Positions 24,216 through 35,338 of a stretch of DNA of 64,000 bases are shown here, in pieces (position 1 is the first letter of the stretch; each line of letters opens with the position of its first letter). This stretch comes from Eutreptiella sp. 'Long Island Sound 2002'. Lineage: Eukaryota > Euglenozoa > Euglenophyceae > Eutreptiales > Eutreptiaceae. Under the pieces are notes generated by a model that did not search any database, was not told where the DNA came from, and saw only the letters and a list, made by a program, of their open reading frames with translations. A program made the translations under genes and the position numbers. Location: contig OZ038387.1 in assembly GCA_964036045.1 (NCBI GenBank), positions 59,802,604 through 59,866,603 on the forward strand, given 5' to 3'.

Positions 24216-24294
24216 ATATTGTGTTGGGCCTTGCATTTTGCCTGCTCTCAAGATCAAATGACGATGATGATGTGTCCCACACAGAATTTGTTTT

Positions 24295-24405
24295 CAACGG
24301 AAAACTTTTTGTTCAATACAACAATTTCGTGTTGAAAATTTTTTCAACACGACAATTTTTGTGTTGAAAAAAATTTTTGTGGTGAATTTTTTTTTGTGTT
24401 GAAGT
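24295..24405. repeat. inverted-repeat cluster around GTGTTGAAAA
   Basis: The phrase GTGTTGAAAA and its inverse occur about six times. The best pair, 24327-24338 with 24341-24352, is a perfect 12-bp stem with a two-base loop. Confidence 0.8.
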
Positions 24406-24409
24406 ATGC

Positions 24410-26535
24410 CACATTGTGTGTCTTCGGCTGCACGTGATTCAGAAGTTGAGCATGGGACCAAGCACTAGACGACGCAAGGGTTGCAGAAATAAGAACAATA
24501 CATATGGGAGGGAGGGGGCGTCATTTTGCACTTCAAAAGAGGCCACACAACCTAGTTGCCCCAAATGCACTGGCATACATAGCCACCAGTCAAAAGGGGA
24601 TGGCTTGCACCCCTAGGGACCCCAAGTGTGGCCGTTTTTTCTTCATTTTCCTTGATTTTGGCCATCCCCCCCCCCCCCCAGCCATTTTTGGCCAGCCGCA
24701 GCCAGCCAAGGGGGGGGGGAGGGGGGGGGTCAACCAACCCAGCCGCGGCTTGGAACACCCCCGTTGCCACTTCAAGGATAGGTTTGGTCTAATCCGACCA
24801 GCTCATGTTTGTCCTCCAGTCAAATATGGTAACAGTGCTGCATTTTGTTTTTTGCAGCGGCGGATTCAGTGCCGTGTGTGCCCGCCAAGATATATATTGA
24901 TGAGATGAGTACCTATGGGACCACTAGCCCCACATAGTCACTAAACACACCACTTCCCTAGGCCCAATCGCCACATCCAACTTCACTCACTCTACCGCTC
25001 CCTGTCGTATACAACTTATCTCCGACAATATATGAAAGGTAGTAGCTCAAAGGGATGACGGCATGCGGCTCAGTCGGATCGGTTGGATTGGCTAGTGTGG
25101 AACCAAGACCCCAAGGCATTCCAATGCTGCTGCACAAAATGGATGGAGTGCGAAGTAGGGTGGATATGTTGCATGAAGCTATGTGCGAAGTGGCTGCCCT
25201 CAACCGAACAATATGTCAGACACAAACACATTAAATTGTCCCCAAAGCCTTGTGTGTCCATGTGATGAGTTCATCTTGCCCTATTTGGTCAATAGACTGC
25301 TCAATAGCTTCTCCCTTGTGCACCATGACAAATGAGGGTGCCACCTGCATGGTGCGTGCGGTGCGGCGTGTGGTGCAACAGCGGAGGGTTGTGCACACAC
25401 AATATGGTAATACTCAATGTCGCCAATCAAGCAGTTGCCACTGAATGCAACTAGGTGATCCCGTTTGTGTGTAGGGATAAGACACTGTACAAGGGCAGCA
25501 AGGGGAATTGGGCATTATGGATGCATGCCTGTAAATAAAAGTTTCACCTAGCAATGTGTTGTCTTCCTTTGTCTCAACATCTCACATGTTGATGATCTCA
25601 AAGTTGTTGGTGCCTGGCACTGGTGTTTTCTACGTGCGAGGCACTACCAACGAGCGTGTGCCTGCTACCATTGTGCTGCAGCCGCAACCCATCAACACCC
25701 CAGGGATGAGGTCTTTGTTTAGAGTGGAGAACACCGTTTTTGCATGCAAACCCCTCAGGCCACCACCTCTCTGCTTTCTTTTAACAACAGGTGTGCATTG
25801 CACTACAATGTTACCTTTGATAAACGCGGTGCAATGACAGCACCCTCAATGGGTTGGTGTGAGGGCACAGGGATTCGGTGCTTCATGAAATATTGTGAAC
25901 TAAAGTGCTGCTTTAGGCCGCACTATATCTCATTCAGAAAAGTGTCAACGGAGCTTACCCAGCCATGGAGGGGCTAGCTGCTGTGTCATGTCACGGGGCT
26001 AGATTTTGTGTTGTGGCACATGCCTACCTGTTGTGTCGTGTCACGTGCCCAAATGCTTCGTGTACCAGGATCAGTGACATTTGTGTCACCTGTGTCACCT
26101 TTGTCGGCTGTGCTGCCATGACACAGAGCGAGGGCCCATCAGAAAGTGTGCCGTGACACGAGTCGTGACGTGGGTAAGCTCCGAGGCAGGTTGCAGAAAG
26201 ATGAGGTGAGCACATAGATAACGTGGGGGGTGACAGTGACCCGTGATATGCCTTCGGTGTGTTGCGGTGAGTTTACAAGCCCAGCACTTGCTATGCTGCT
26301 GCATAGTCAGTGTGTGTGAGCCCCAGTGCCCTGCTCCGTATGGTGCACCGGGTGATTTACGCTGCACCATGACCGCGCCGTTGTCCTTGGTTCTGCCCAC
26401 CCTGGTTTTTTGGAGGTTCCTTATCTTGCCTGGCGCACAATTCCTTCCACAGGGCACCTCAGGGGCCCAGTGGTGGCCCACTGGGTGCTGGATCCCCTCA
26501 GCACAGACGAACAACGGCGCTGTGCCGCAGGCTAA
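24410..26535. other. no gene recognised
   Basis: No recognised family. An open plus-strand stretch at about 25580-25975 has protein-like composition across two frames but no domain or clean splice pair. GTCACG/CGTGAC words are enriched around 25985-26180. Confidence 0.45.
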
Positions 26536-26890
26536 GGCTTGGAACCTTTTTTGACATCCAAAACCGGTTATTGTTGCTCACTTCAAAAATCCAAACCGGT
26601 TGTTGGTTTTTTCATCATATTAAAAACCGGTTATTGGTTTGGACTTATGTATCTAAACAGGTACCGGTTATTGATAATTTGGGTGTCCAATTGTTAGTTG
26701 TACAAGTGGTTTGGACAATACAGAACCACGTAACTATTTATGATTTAATTGCCAATACCGGATGTTTAGCAAAAAAACAAAACCGGTTATTGGCTTGTGT
26801 GCAGAAAATGAAACCGGTTATTGGTTTCAAACAACCATGCTAAACAGGTACCGGTTATTGGCAATACCTGAAAAACCGGTTCCAAGCCCT
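26536..26890. repeat. AACCGGTT-motif block bounded by inverted ends
   Basis: About eight copies of ACCGGTTATTG or close variants lie in ~350 bp. The block starts near GGCTTGGAACC and ends with its inverse GGTTCCAAGCC. The flanking DNA is itself duplicated: CAGGGGCCCAGTGGTGG occurs at about 26460 and again at about 26962. Confidence 0.75.
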
Positions 26891-27477
26891 ACCGCAGGCC
26901 CCAGGGTTGGCTCCCTGGGTGCCTGATCCCCTGCGCGCACTGGCGGCTCCGCGGAACGCATCAGGGGCCCAGTGGTGGTCCGCTGGGTGCAAGCCCCCCC
27001 CCCCCCCCCAAGATACGACAGTTCCCTCCAACCCGGGGGGGATTGTCAAGGATGGACACCACTGCAGACCAAACACTTATCGGCGCACACTATGCTCATG
27101 GCCGGTCAGTTGGGTTGCCCAAGGCTCCGGGATACACGCTGACATGCATAAATGCTGATGGTGTCATGCACATGATGCAAATAAGCAAAATTCAAAAAGC
27201 ACTGCATCCATTCATCAGCTTTCTGCCTGCTGAACAGGGACACTGTAAAACTTCGTGGGAGGTGGGGGTGGTGAGGTGACACGCACGGCTGTCAAGTGCT
27301 TCACTGCAGCGTGGTGATGCGCAACTTCAGTGGCACTAAGTTTGTGCACGATGCTTCTCGCAACATCACCACTCCACAATTTTCTCCTGTATGTGTTTGA
27401 TTTTAGGGCATGCCCGGTTGATTCCACTAGCCATCGAGCTCGACAATTTGGCGTAGTGATCGGAATTAGCCATATGG
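26891..27477. other. upstream region of the kinesin gene
   Basis: About 590 bp with a C run near 26997-27010 and no recognised exon or TATA-like core promoter that I can place with confidence. Confidence 0.4.
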
Positions 27478-29697
27478 ATGTCGGTCATTTGTTCGGAGTG
27501 CGGCCGGGAAAACGACTTACCTTGCAACTTCTGTCCGGGATGTGGTAGCAAGGTTGTCCTTGGAGTGTCCACAAACCAGGATGACAAGAGCGAGGCCCCA
27601 AGAGTGAGATTCAATGATGGAGAGAAGCCCAAGTCTGTGGGAGCAGATTTGCTCGCTTTCCCAGAGTCTCAAGTCCGTGAGAAGTTGTACACTCCAAATC
27701 CGAAGGACCAGCGAGACGGCAACTCGCGCATCCGAGTGGTTGTCCGGAAGCGCCCACTGAATAGCAAGGAGGTCCAAGAAGACGTCATCGTTGTTCACAG
27801 TTACAACTACATGACCCTCCATGAACCCAAGCAGCGGGTTGACACAACAAAATATGTGGAGAAGCATCAGTACATGTTTGATGAGGTAGATCAGAGTTGC
27901 CTTGCTCATTGTGATTTGTCGCCCTCCGCACACCCACAAACACCAGGCAACGACCGCACGTTGTGTGTTATCTACCCTGCAGGCCAGCACCGGCGAGTAT
28001 CTAGGTGCCCATCCCTGGTGACTGTCTGTGTATAGCCCTCGGATTCTTCATGTTCGAGACTCTTCTGCCGTAATGGGATTGGTGATCCGTGATCCATGGA
28101 TCAAAGTTTGGGGGGGGGAGGGTCGCTTATGCCCTACCCTCAACATGGCTGCTGGGCCTGCAACAGATGTGAGCAGCTCCGGCTGGATGGAATAAACCGG
28201 ACAAGGGTTCGGCGGACGTTCCGGCTTGGCGGACAGGCGGCTTGTCCGGCCGGACAGTCAGACAGTCGACACATCTGGAGCAATATGCCGGAAGAAAACA
28301 TTTCCGAGATGCAGAAGTGTCCATGGTCGAGTCCAATGACCAGCCCATAGTCAAACGGCTCTTTTTTGCGTTTAAAACACTGTCTAACGACCACCCGTTG
28401 TTTAACGGCAATTTCAGTCTACCCTGACCCAGCATGGCGTCATTGTTGTGTTCGTGTGGGCGGCCTTAAGCGTCCTCAGCTCTTGATTGACCATCACACT
28501 ACGTGTTGCTTGTTGCCTTCGCATTGGACACAGACATACAACACTGCCCACAGCACAGAAACACCTACCACGCAAATCTTTCCGCACGGCACAGACCACA
28601 GACCTGCTTCCACCACGATCTAACACAGACCACACAGAATTACCCCTAGAACAGATCGACCACATAGACTTGTGTCTACCGTGATTTACTTCCACAGGAC
28701 AGGGATCCACCTACCCCCACCACACAGCTTACCCTCAACCACCACTCAGACATAGCCTTCAAAAAGATGTTGCATTTCTTGTCAGGTGTTCAACGAGGAA
28801 GACAACAACCGCGAGGTGTACACGCGATGTGCCAAGCCCCTCCTCGACACGGTCTGTGCGGGGGGGCATGCGACGTGCTTTGCCTACGGGCAAACAGGCA
28901 GCGGCAAGACGCACACTATGATGGGGCATGCCAAGGAAGAAGGCCTGTACCTGCTGGCATGCCGCGACCTTTTGAATCGGATCCAAGGCAAGGCGACCGT
29001 GCACGTGTCGTTTTTCGAAATCTACGTTGGCAAACTGTTCGACCTGCTGAATGACAAGCAGCAGGTGCATGCACGGGAGGACGGCGACCAGAAAGTGCAT
29101 ATCCGCGGGTTGCAGGAGAAGCAGGTCACGAACGTGGACGAGTTGATGGCGGTGATGGAGGCGGGCCTGGCCCAGCGCTCGATGGGCGAGACAGGGGCGA
29201 ACGCTCAATCCTCGCGTTCGCATGCCATCCTGCATATCATCCTGCGAGAGGCTGACAGGTTTGCCGGAAAGTTCACATTCATTGACTTGGCGGGGAACGA
29301 GCGCGGGGCTGACACGAAGGACTCGGACAGCAAAACCCGAATGGAAGGGGCCGAGATCAACAAATCGCTATTGGCTCTGAAAGAATGCATCCGGGCCCTT
29401 GACATCGGCAAATCCCACATCCCGTTCCGGGGCTCGAAGCTGACGGAGGTGCTGAAGGACTCCTTCATGGGGAATTCGCGGACCGTCATGATCGCCGCCA
29501 TCGGTCCCTCCTCCGGCGCGTCGGAGCACACACTGAACACACTGCGCTATGCGGATCGCGTCAAAGATCTGAAGCCGCCCCCCAAGGAGGACGACAGCAA
29601 TTCGCGGGCCCTCCAGCTGCAGACCGGCGGCAGCGGCCGCAAATTGTCCAGTTTCCAACAACAGAATGGCTCAGTTGCAGGAGCCGAGGTTCTCCAG
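27478..29697 (+). CDS. kinesin-13 family motor protein with N-terminal zinc ribbon
   Basis: Exon one 27478-27885 (GATGAG/GTAGAT) and exon two 28786-29697 (TTCTTGTCAG / CTCCAG/GTCTCT) join in phase 0 for 440 residues. Residues 5-25 hold two C-x-x-C pairs (CSECG, CPGCG), a zinc ribbon. The motor follows: [15 protein letters not shown], the L2 loop (HEPKQRVD, R for K in the family's KVD), P-loop GQTGSGKT (171-178), switch I NAQSSRSH (275-282), switch II DLAGNE (303-308) and [13 protein letters not shown]. These are kinesin-13 (KIF2/MCAK) signatures; such motors depolymerise microtubule ends in spindles and cilia. All ATPase motifs are intact. The ATG at 27478 fits. Exon two ends at a donor, so the gene continues; read-through would enter a microsatellite. 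The next phase-0 exon seen is the TRAF zinc-finger exon at 37080. Confidence 0.9.
27886..28785 (+). other. kinesin intron 1
   Basis: A 900-base intron with GT and AG ends, phase 0. It contains a G run at about 28111 and ACA-rich sequence at 28520-28700 but no other feature. Confidence 0.85.
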
Positions 29698-29904
29698 GTC
29701 TCTGCCTGTCGAAGCTGCTGTCTCAAACGGCCATGGCACAGTGGACCAATTACCAGTTGCTTTGGGCACAAGGGTCAGTGTCATGCGCCCAGGGGAACCG
29801 ACGGTAAACGGTCAAAGGAGCAAGCAGGGACAGCTGGAGACAGAAGCGGGACTGGGTCGTTGATTATATACACCGTACATACTACAGAATGCAAAGCAAC
29901 ATAC

Positions 29905-30150
29905 CACAACACAGCACAGCACAGCACAACACAGCACAACACAGCACAACACAACACAACACAACACAACACAACACAACACAACACAACACAACACAAC
30001 ACAACACAACACAACACAACACAACACAACACTACACAACACAACACAACACAACACAACACAACACAACACAACACAACACAACACAACACAACACAAC
30101 ACAACACAACATCACATAACGCAACACAACACAACACAAGACAACACAGC
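29905..30150. repeat. (CACAA)n pentanucleotide microsatellite
   Basis: About 240 bp of a five-base unit, 45 or more copies with a few single changes. It lies just after the kinesin donor, so probably in an intron. Its Thr-Gln-His-Asn and Val-Leu-Cys frames are artefacts. Confidence 0.95.
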
Positions 30151-30159
30151 ACAATGTAA

Positions 30160-31025
30160 TAATGACAAGTTGCACAGCACTACCACAACACAGCACACTG
30201 CAACACTTTGTTCAATGCCCTTCGCTGCTGTGACACATAATGAAGTCCTGTGACTTGACGCAGTTCCACAGCCCTTTAACACCTTGAGTCGACTCGCGCG
30301 CAAAACCCAGAAATGCAATCACGCTTAGAAGCAAAGGTGTCTGCTACGCCCAGAACGGCTGTTTCAGCCTCGTATCCGACATAATTCACTGGGCTGATTT
30401 GTCTGAAGGTTCAATGGCTGCTACTTTTTGGGAAGCAGGGTTTGTTTCCTCGATTTGGGTTGAACTCTTCGCAGGGCATAGCATACCTTCTCGCCGTGGC
30501 AAAGACTTCGTACTCACCTCCACCACCTTTGGATTCCTTTTGGTGTTGTTCCAAAAGTTCTAGAAAGCCAAACCAAACCACAAAAGGGCGTTTGACAGGC
30601 TTTGCCCCCCCCAACCCCACCCCCTCCGCCTTGGAAACAAACTGCTTCCACCCTCAGTCCCAATTGGGGGCCAAATCTGTTTGATGACGAGACAGGCGGC
30701 AACAATGATATTAACAGGGAACATGCCCCAGGGGGGGGGGGCGATTCCGCGGGTCCTAGGACGCCAACTACCCCTGCCCCCCCCCCCCCCTCTAGGGGGG
30801 CCTCCGGCCAACAGTTGGTTGCCAAAGGTGCCGCCCTCAGGAGGCCATGGGCGCCAAAGGTGCCCGACGCTCCATGGGCACCAAAGCTTCCCAAACGAAA
30901 CTTTTGTCCACTTTGCACCCCAGCACCATCCTAAACCCGACCCTAACACCCACCCCAACCCTCAGCCTAGTCCTAACCCTACACCTACCCCCTAGCCCTA
31001 GCCCTAATCAAGACTGAATATTGGG
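30160..31025. repeat. C/G-run block and degenerate CCCTAA tract
   Basis: No gene seen. Homopolymer runs lie at 30607-30625, 30731-30740 and 30778-30790, next to GCCTCCGGCCAACAGTTGG (related phrases at about 36575 and 49880). From about 30925 the DNA turns into loosely repeated CCTAAC/CCCTAG words ending CCCTAATCAAGACTGAATATTGGG at the left end of the first TIR element. Confidence 0.7.
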
Positions 31026-32151
31026 ACCGAGCTGGTGGGGGAGGGAACATCAGCTATGAATGGTGCGGGACACCAATGAGTCACACATTGAAGGCCGTTG
31101 ACAGAGTGGAATCGGCTTGCAAGTGATCCCCTTCACCACAAGGCCCACTTTCAAGGCTTTTTTGGACTTCTGAGGGGCCAAAATGCCCCCAAAATGGGCT
31201 CAAAATGGGCCCATATCACCCGTTTGTGCACCCCAAATGGTCTAGGATGATTTTTGGAAAAATGCATTTTTGACCCATGTTTGACCCATTGTTGGTCCCA
31301 AACCAGCCTATTTTCAAGGCATTTTGGGATTTTTGGAGGACCAAAATGGGCCACCACAAGCTCAAAACGGTCCAAAAACACTTGCCGTAGCATCACACAT
31401 GGTCTAGGATCTTTTTTGAGAAAAGTCAGTTTTTTGCCCCTATTGGACCCTGTTGACCCATTGGGGCACCCACCTGTTTCGGTTTGAGCTTGCAGCTTGC
31501 TGCAGCCTAGTGGGGCTAGGTACGGGGGTGTAGGCATCCGTTTAGGCAATTGTAAGGGGTGGAAACCACAGAAAGTGGGGGATTGCGGGTGGATTAGGTG
31601 CCCTCGGAATCACATTTTGAGCCATGTAGCCAAAGATATGGCCTGTTCTTGGTTTGTGGCTGTTGCCAGCCAGTCTACACAAAATTTAGGGTTTCTGGGG
31701 GCCTTTTTGGGCCGTTTCCGGGACATATGGTGGAGTTAGAGGGCCGCAAAGGGCTCGTTGACACGGGAAAGTCAAGCCGCCCGTGGAGTGTACCCACCAT
31801 TTCCCTTCGTTTGGCCGTTTTGAATGGGTTCTAGGGCCTTTTTGGCCCAAAAATGGCTGTTTTTGGCCCTAAATTGCAGTTTTTGAAACTGAGGTCCGCC
31901 ACTTGTGAACCCCGTTCCTGGCCGCCACCGTCGAGTCCCTTGCTCAAACTTTGTGTGATTGTCCCTCACACCCATAGGTATCATCCACCAAAATTTCAAC
32001 CAAATCTGAAGCACCACGACGGAATTTTGATTTTTCCCCCATTTCGCGCGTGCTGCTGCTTGCTGCTTGCTGCTGCTGCTGCTAAACCTGGTAGGTCCAC
32101 CCTAGACCCTAAAAAGGGTTATAAAACCAAGACTGGTTCCACCAGCTCGGT
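31026..32151 (+). mobile_element. TIR element, short subfamily, copy 2 (1126 bp)
   Basis: Left TIR ACCGAGCTGGTGG at 31026-31038, right TIR CCACCAGCTCGGT at 32139-32151, a perfect inverted pair. Left flank is a degenerate CCCTAA tract, right flank is GACCCTAACCCTAAA. The body shows the family order: GGCTCAAAATGGGC phrases, a 'gcagcttgctgcagcctagtg' segment, a GCT repeat, then CTAAACCTGGTAGGTCCACC and TATAAAA at 32120-32126. No coding frame is convincing. It may be a non-autonomous DNA transposon or a subtelomeric-type repeat. Confidence 0.8.
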
Positions 32152-32183
32152 GACCCTAACCCTAAACAGGATTGAATATTGGG
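32152..32183. repeat. telomere-like junction between TIR elements
   Basis: Thirty-two bases (GACCCTAACCCTAAACAG and on to ATTGGG) separate the facing TIRs of copies 2 and 3. With the 13-bp TIRs they form a hairpin with the CCCTAA motif in the loop. The same junction recurs at 33302-33339 with one more CCCTAA. Confidence 0.85.
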
Positions 32184-33301
32184 ACCGAGCTGGTGGGGGA
32201 GGGAACATCAACTATGACTGGTGAGGGACATCAAGAATGATTCACACATTGATGGCTCTTGACAAAGTGAAATCAGGTTGCAAGTGAACCCCATCACCAT
32301 GAGGCCCTCTTTCAAGGCTTTTTGGACTTTTGAGGGGCCGAAATGCCCCAAAATGGGCTCAAAATGGGCTCATTTCACCCGTTTGTGCACCCCAAATGGT
32401 CTAGGATGAGGTTTGGAAAAATGCGGTTTTGACCCATGTTTGACCCATTGTTGGTCCCAAAACAGCCCATTTTCAAGGCATTTTGGGATTTTCGGAGGAC
32501 CAAAATGGGCCACCACAAGCTCAAAACGGTCCAAAAACACTTGCCGTAGCATCACACATGGTCTAGGATCATTTTTGAGAAAAGTCATCTTTTTACCCCT
32601 ACTGGACCCTGTTGACCCATTGGGGCACCCACCTGTTTGGGCTTGAGCTTGCAGCTTGCCGCAGCCTAGTGGGCCTAGGTATTGGGGTCTAGGCGTCCGT
32701 TTGGGCAATTCTGAGGGGTGGAAACCACAAAAAGTGGGGGGTTGCGGGTGGAGTAGGTGCCCTTGGAATCGCATTTTCAGCCATGTAGCCAAAGATATGG
32801 CCTGTTCTTGGTTTGTGGCTGTCGGCATTTGGAGCTTCTGGGGGCCTTTTTTGGCCGTTTCCGGGACATATGGTGGAGTTAGAGGGCCGCAAAGAGCTCG
32901 TTGACACGGGGACGTCAAGCCGCACGTGGAGTGTACCCACCGTTTTCCCTTCGTTTGGCCGTTTTGAATGTGTTCCAGGGCCTTTTTGGCCCAAAAATGG
33001 CTGTTTTTGGCCCTAAGTTGCAGTTTCTGAAACTGAGGTCCGCCACTTGCGAATCCCATTGCTGGCCGCCACCGTTGAGTTTTTTGCTCAAACTTTGTGT
33101 GATTGTACTTCACACCCATAGGTATCATCCACCAAAATTTCACCCAAATCTGAAGCACCACGACGGAGTTCTGATTTTTCCCCCCTTTCGCGCGTGCTGC
33201 TGCTTGCTTGCTTGCTTGCTTGCTGCTGCTGCTAAACCTGGTAGGTCCACCCTGGACACTAAAAAGGGTTATAAAACCAAGATTGGTTCCACCAGCTCGG
33301 T
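32184..33301 (+). mobile_element. TIR element, short subfamily, copy 3 (1118 bp)
   Basis: Perfect 13-bp TIRs at 32184-32196 and 33289-33301. It is close in sequence to copy 2 throughout, with TATAAAA at 33270-33276 and a GCTT/GCT microsatellite before it. Right flank is GACCCTAACCCTAACCCTAAA. It has long open frames in several readings because of its phrase repeats, but none matches a transposase or reverse transcriptase. Confidence 0.8.
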
Positions 33302-33339
33302 GACCCTAACCCTAACCCTAAACAGGATTGAATATTGGG

Positions 33340-35055
33340 ACCGAGCTGGTAAGGAACATTGTCGAGGAGACTTCAATGACAAATGAGGTACACACTGGAA
33401 AGTGGATGAGAGCGGCTCAGAATGAGCTATATTCATCCATTTGGGCACCACAACTGGACTGGGATCATTTTTGCAAAACCATGGTTTTGACCCGTTTTTG
33501 AGCCATTTGTGCTCCCAAATTGGCCCATTTTCAAGGCCCTTTTGGCCTTGAGAGGGGCCAAAGTTGCTCAACATGGGGTCCAAATGGGCTCATTCCACTT
33601 GTTTGTGCACCCCAAATAGTCCAAAAGTATGTTTGGAAAAACACATTTTTGATCTATTTTTGACTGATTTTTGGTCCCAGGGCAGCCCATTTTCAAGGCA
33701 TTTTGTGACTGTGGAGTGGCCAAAATGGCTTGCAATGGGCTCAAGAAGGGCTCATTTCACTTGTTTAGGCACCCCAAATGGTCTAGGACCATTTTTGGAA
33801 AAACACATTTTTGACCCATTTTTGACCCATTTTTGGTCCCGAAACAACCCATTTTCAAGGCATTTTTGTGACTTTGGAGTGGCCAAAATGGCTTGCAATG
33901 GGCTCAAAAAGGGCCCATTTTCACTTGTTTAGGCACCCCAAATGGTCTCGGACCATTTTTGGAAAAACACATTTTTGACCCATTGTTTGTCCCAAAACAA
34001 CCCATTTTCGGTGCATTTTGTGGCTTTGGAGGGGCCAAAAATGGCTTGCAATGGGCTCAAAAAGGGCTCATTTTCACTTGTTTAGGCACACCAAATGGTC
34101 CAGGATTATTTTGGGAAAAACACTTTTTGGACCCATTTTTGGTCCCAAAACAACCCATTTTCAGTGCATTTTGTGGCTTTGGAGGGGCCAAAATGGCTTG
34201 CAATGGGCTCAAAATGGGCTTATTTCACTTGTTTAGGCACCCCAAATGGTCTAGGACCATTTTTGGAAAAACACATTTTTGACCCATTTTTGACCCATTG
34301 TTTGTCCCAAAACAACCCATTTTCAAGGCATTTTGGGATTTTAGGAGGGCCAAAACGGGCCACCACAAGCTCAAAACACGCCAAAAACAGTTGTTTTGGC
34401 ATTCAATGTGGTCCACAGTCATTTCTAAAACAAAATTCATTTTTTTTTTGCACCCGTTAGACCTTGTTGACCCATTTTGGCACCCACCTCTTTGGGCTAC
34501 CTCTTGCAGCTTGCCGCAGCTCACTGGGCCTAGGTACGGGGGTCTTGGCGTCGGTTAGGGCAATTTTGAGGGGTGGAAACCACCAAAAGTGGGTGGTTGC
34601 GGGTGGATTAGGTGCGCTCGAAATTGCGTTTTGAGCCATGTAGCCCAAGATATGGTCTGTTTTTGGCTTGGCGCCGTCGGTGGCCAATGTGCACAAATTC
34701 TGGGCTTTTTGGGGGCCTTTTGGGGGCGGTTCGCGGACCTATTGCGGAGTTAGAGGGCCCCTTCAGCACGGGGAAGTCTAGCTGCATGTGTAGAGTAGCC
34801 ACTATTTCCCTTCATTTTGGTCGTTTTCAGCAAGTTCTAGGGCAGTTTTGGGCAAAAAAAGGCGGATTTTGGCCCTAAATTGCAGATTTTGAAATGGAGA
34901 TGCGGCACTTGCGACGCCCGTTCCCGGCCATCACGGTTGAGTTTCTGGCTCATACTTTGTGTGGTTGTCCCTCACACCCATAGGTAGCATCCACCAAAAG
35001 TTTGGCCGAATCCGAAGCACCATGACAGAGCTGTGATTTTTCCCCATTTTGCGCG

Positions 35056-35087
<32 letters not shown>

Positions 35088-35155
35088 AAACCTGTTCCGT
35101 CCACCCTAGACACTAAAGAGGGTTATAAAACCAAGATTGGTTCCACGAGCTCGGT
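33340..35155 (+). mobile_element. TIR element, long subfamily, copy 4 (1816 bp)
   Basis: Left end ACCGAGCTGGT at 33340-33350 (followed by AAGG, lacking the last GG), right end CCACGAGCTCGGT at 35143-35155 with one mismatch. It shares the AAGGAACATTGTC start with copy 1 but is about 440 bp longer, because an internal ~155-bp unit beginning GCTTGCAATGGGCTC is present four times (33728, 33891, 34044, 34196) instead of once. TATAAAA is at 35124-35130. Right flank: GACCCTAGTCCTAACCC and further degenerate CCCTAA words. Confidence 0.8.
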
Positions 35156-35338
35156 GACCCTAGTCCTAACCCGAGCCCTAGCTCTAACCCTAGGGGTCAA
35201 CGTTATTGTTGGGGTCCAAATTGGAGAGCAATAATGTGGCAAAAGCAGCCATAAAAGAAATTTGGGGGATCTTGTTCAGCCTAATCAACATGGCTGGCAT
35301 GGCTGAACCAGCTTGCTGCGAAGGTTAGGGTTAGGTTC

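Noticed and set aside
29698-30159. Continuation of the kinesin frame into Thr-Gln-His-Asn repeats
   Set aside because: The frame merely runs through the CACAA microsatellite; a donor at 29697 ends the exon. A different frame (29666-29863) is also open but has no supporting splice phase.
32370-33161. 263-codon minus frame inside a TIR element
   Set aside because: It follows the element's phrase repeats, is mirrored by equally open frames on the plus strand, and matches no transposase motif.
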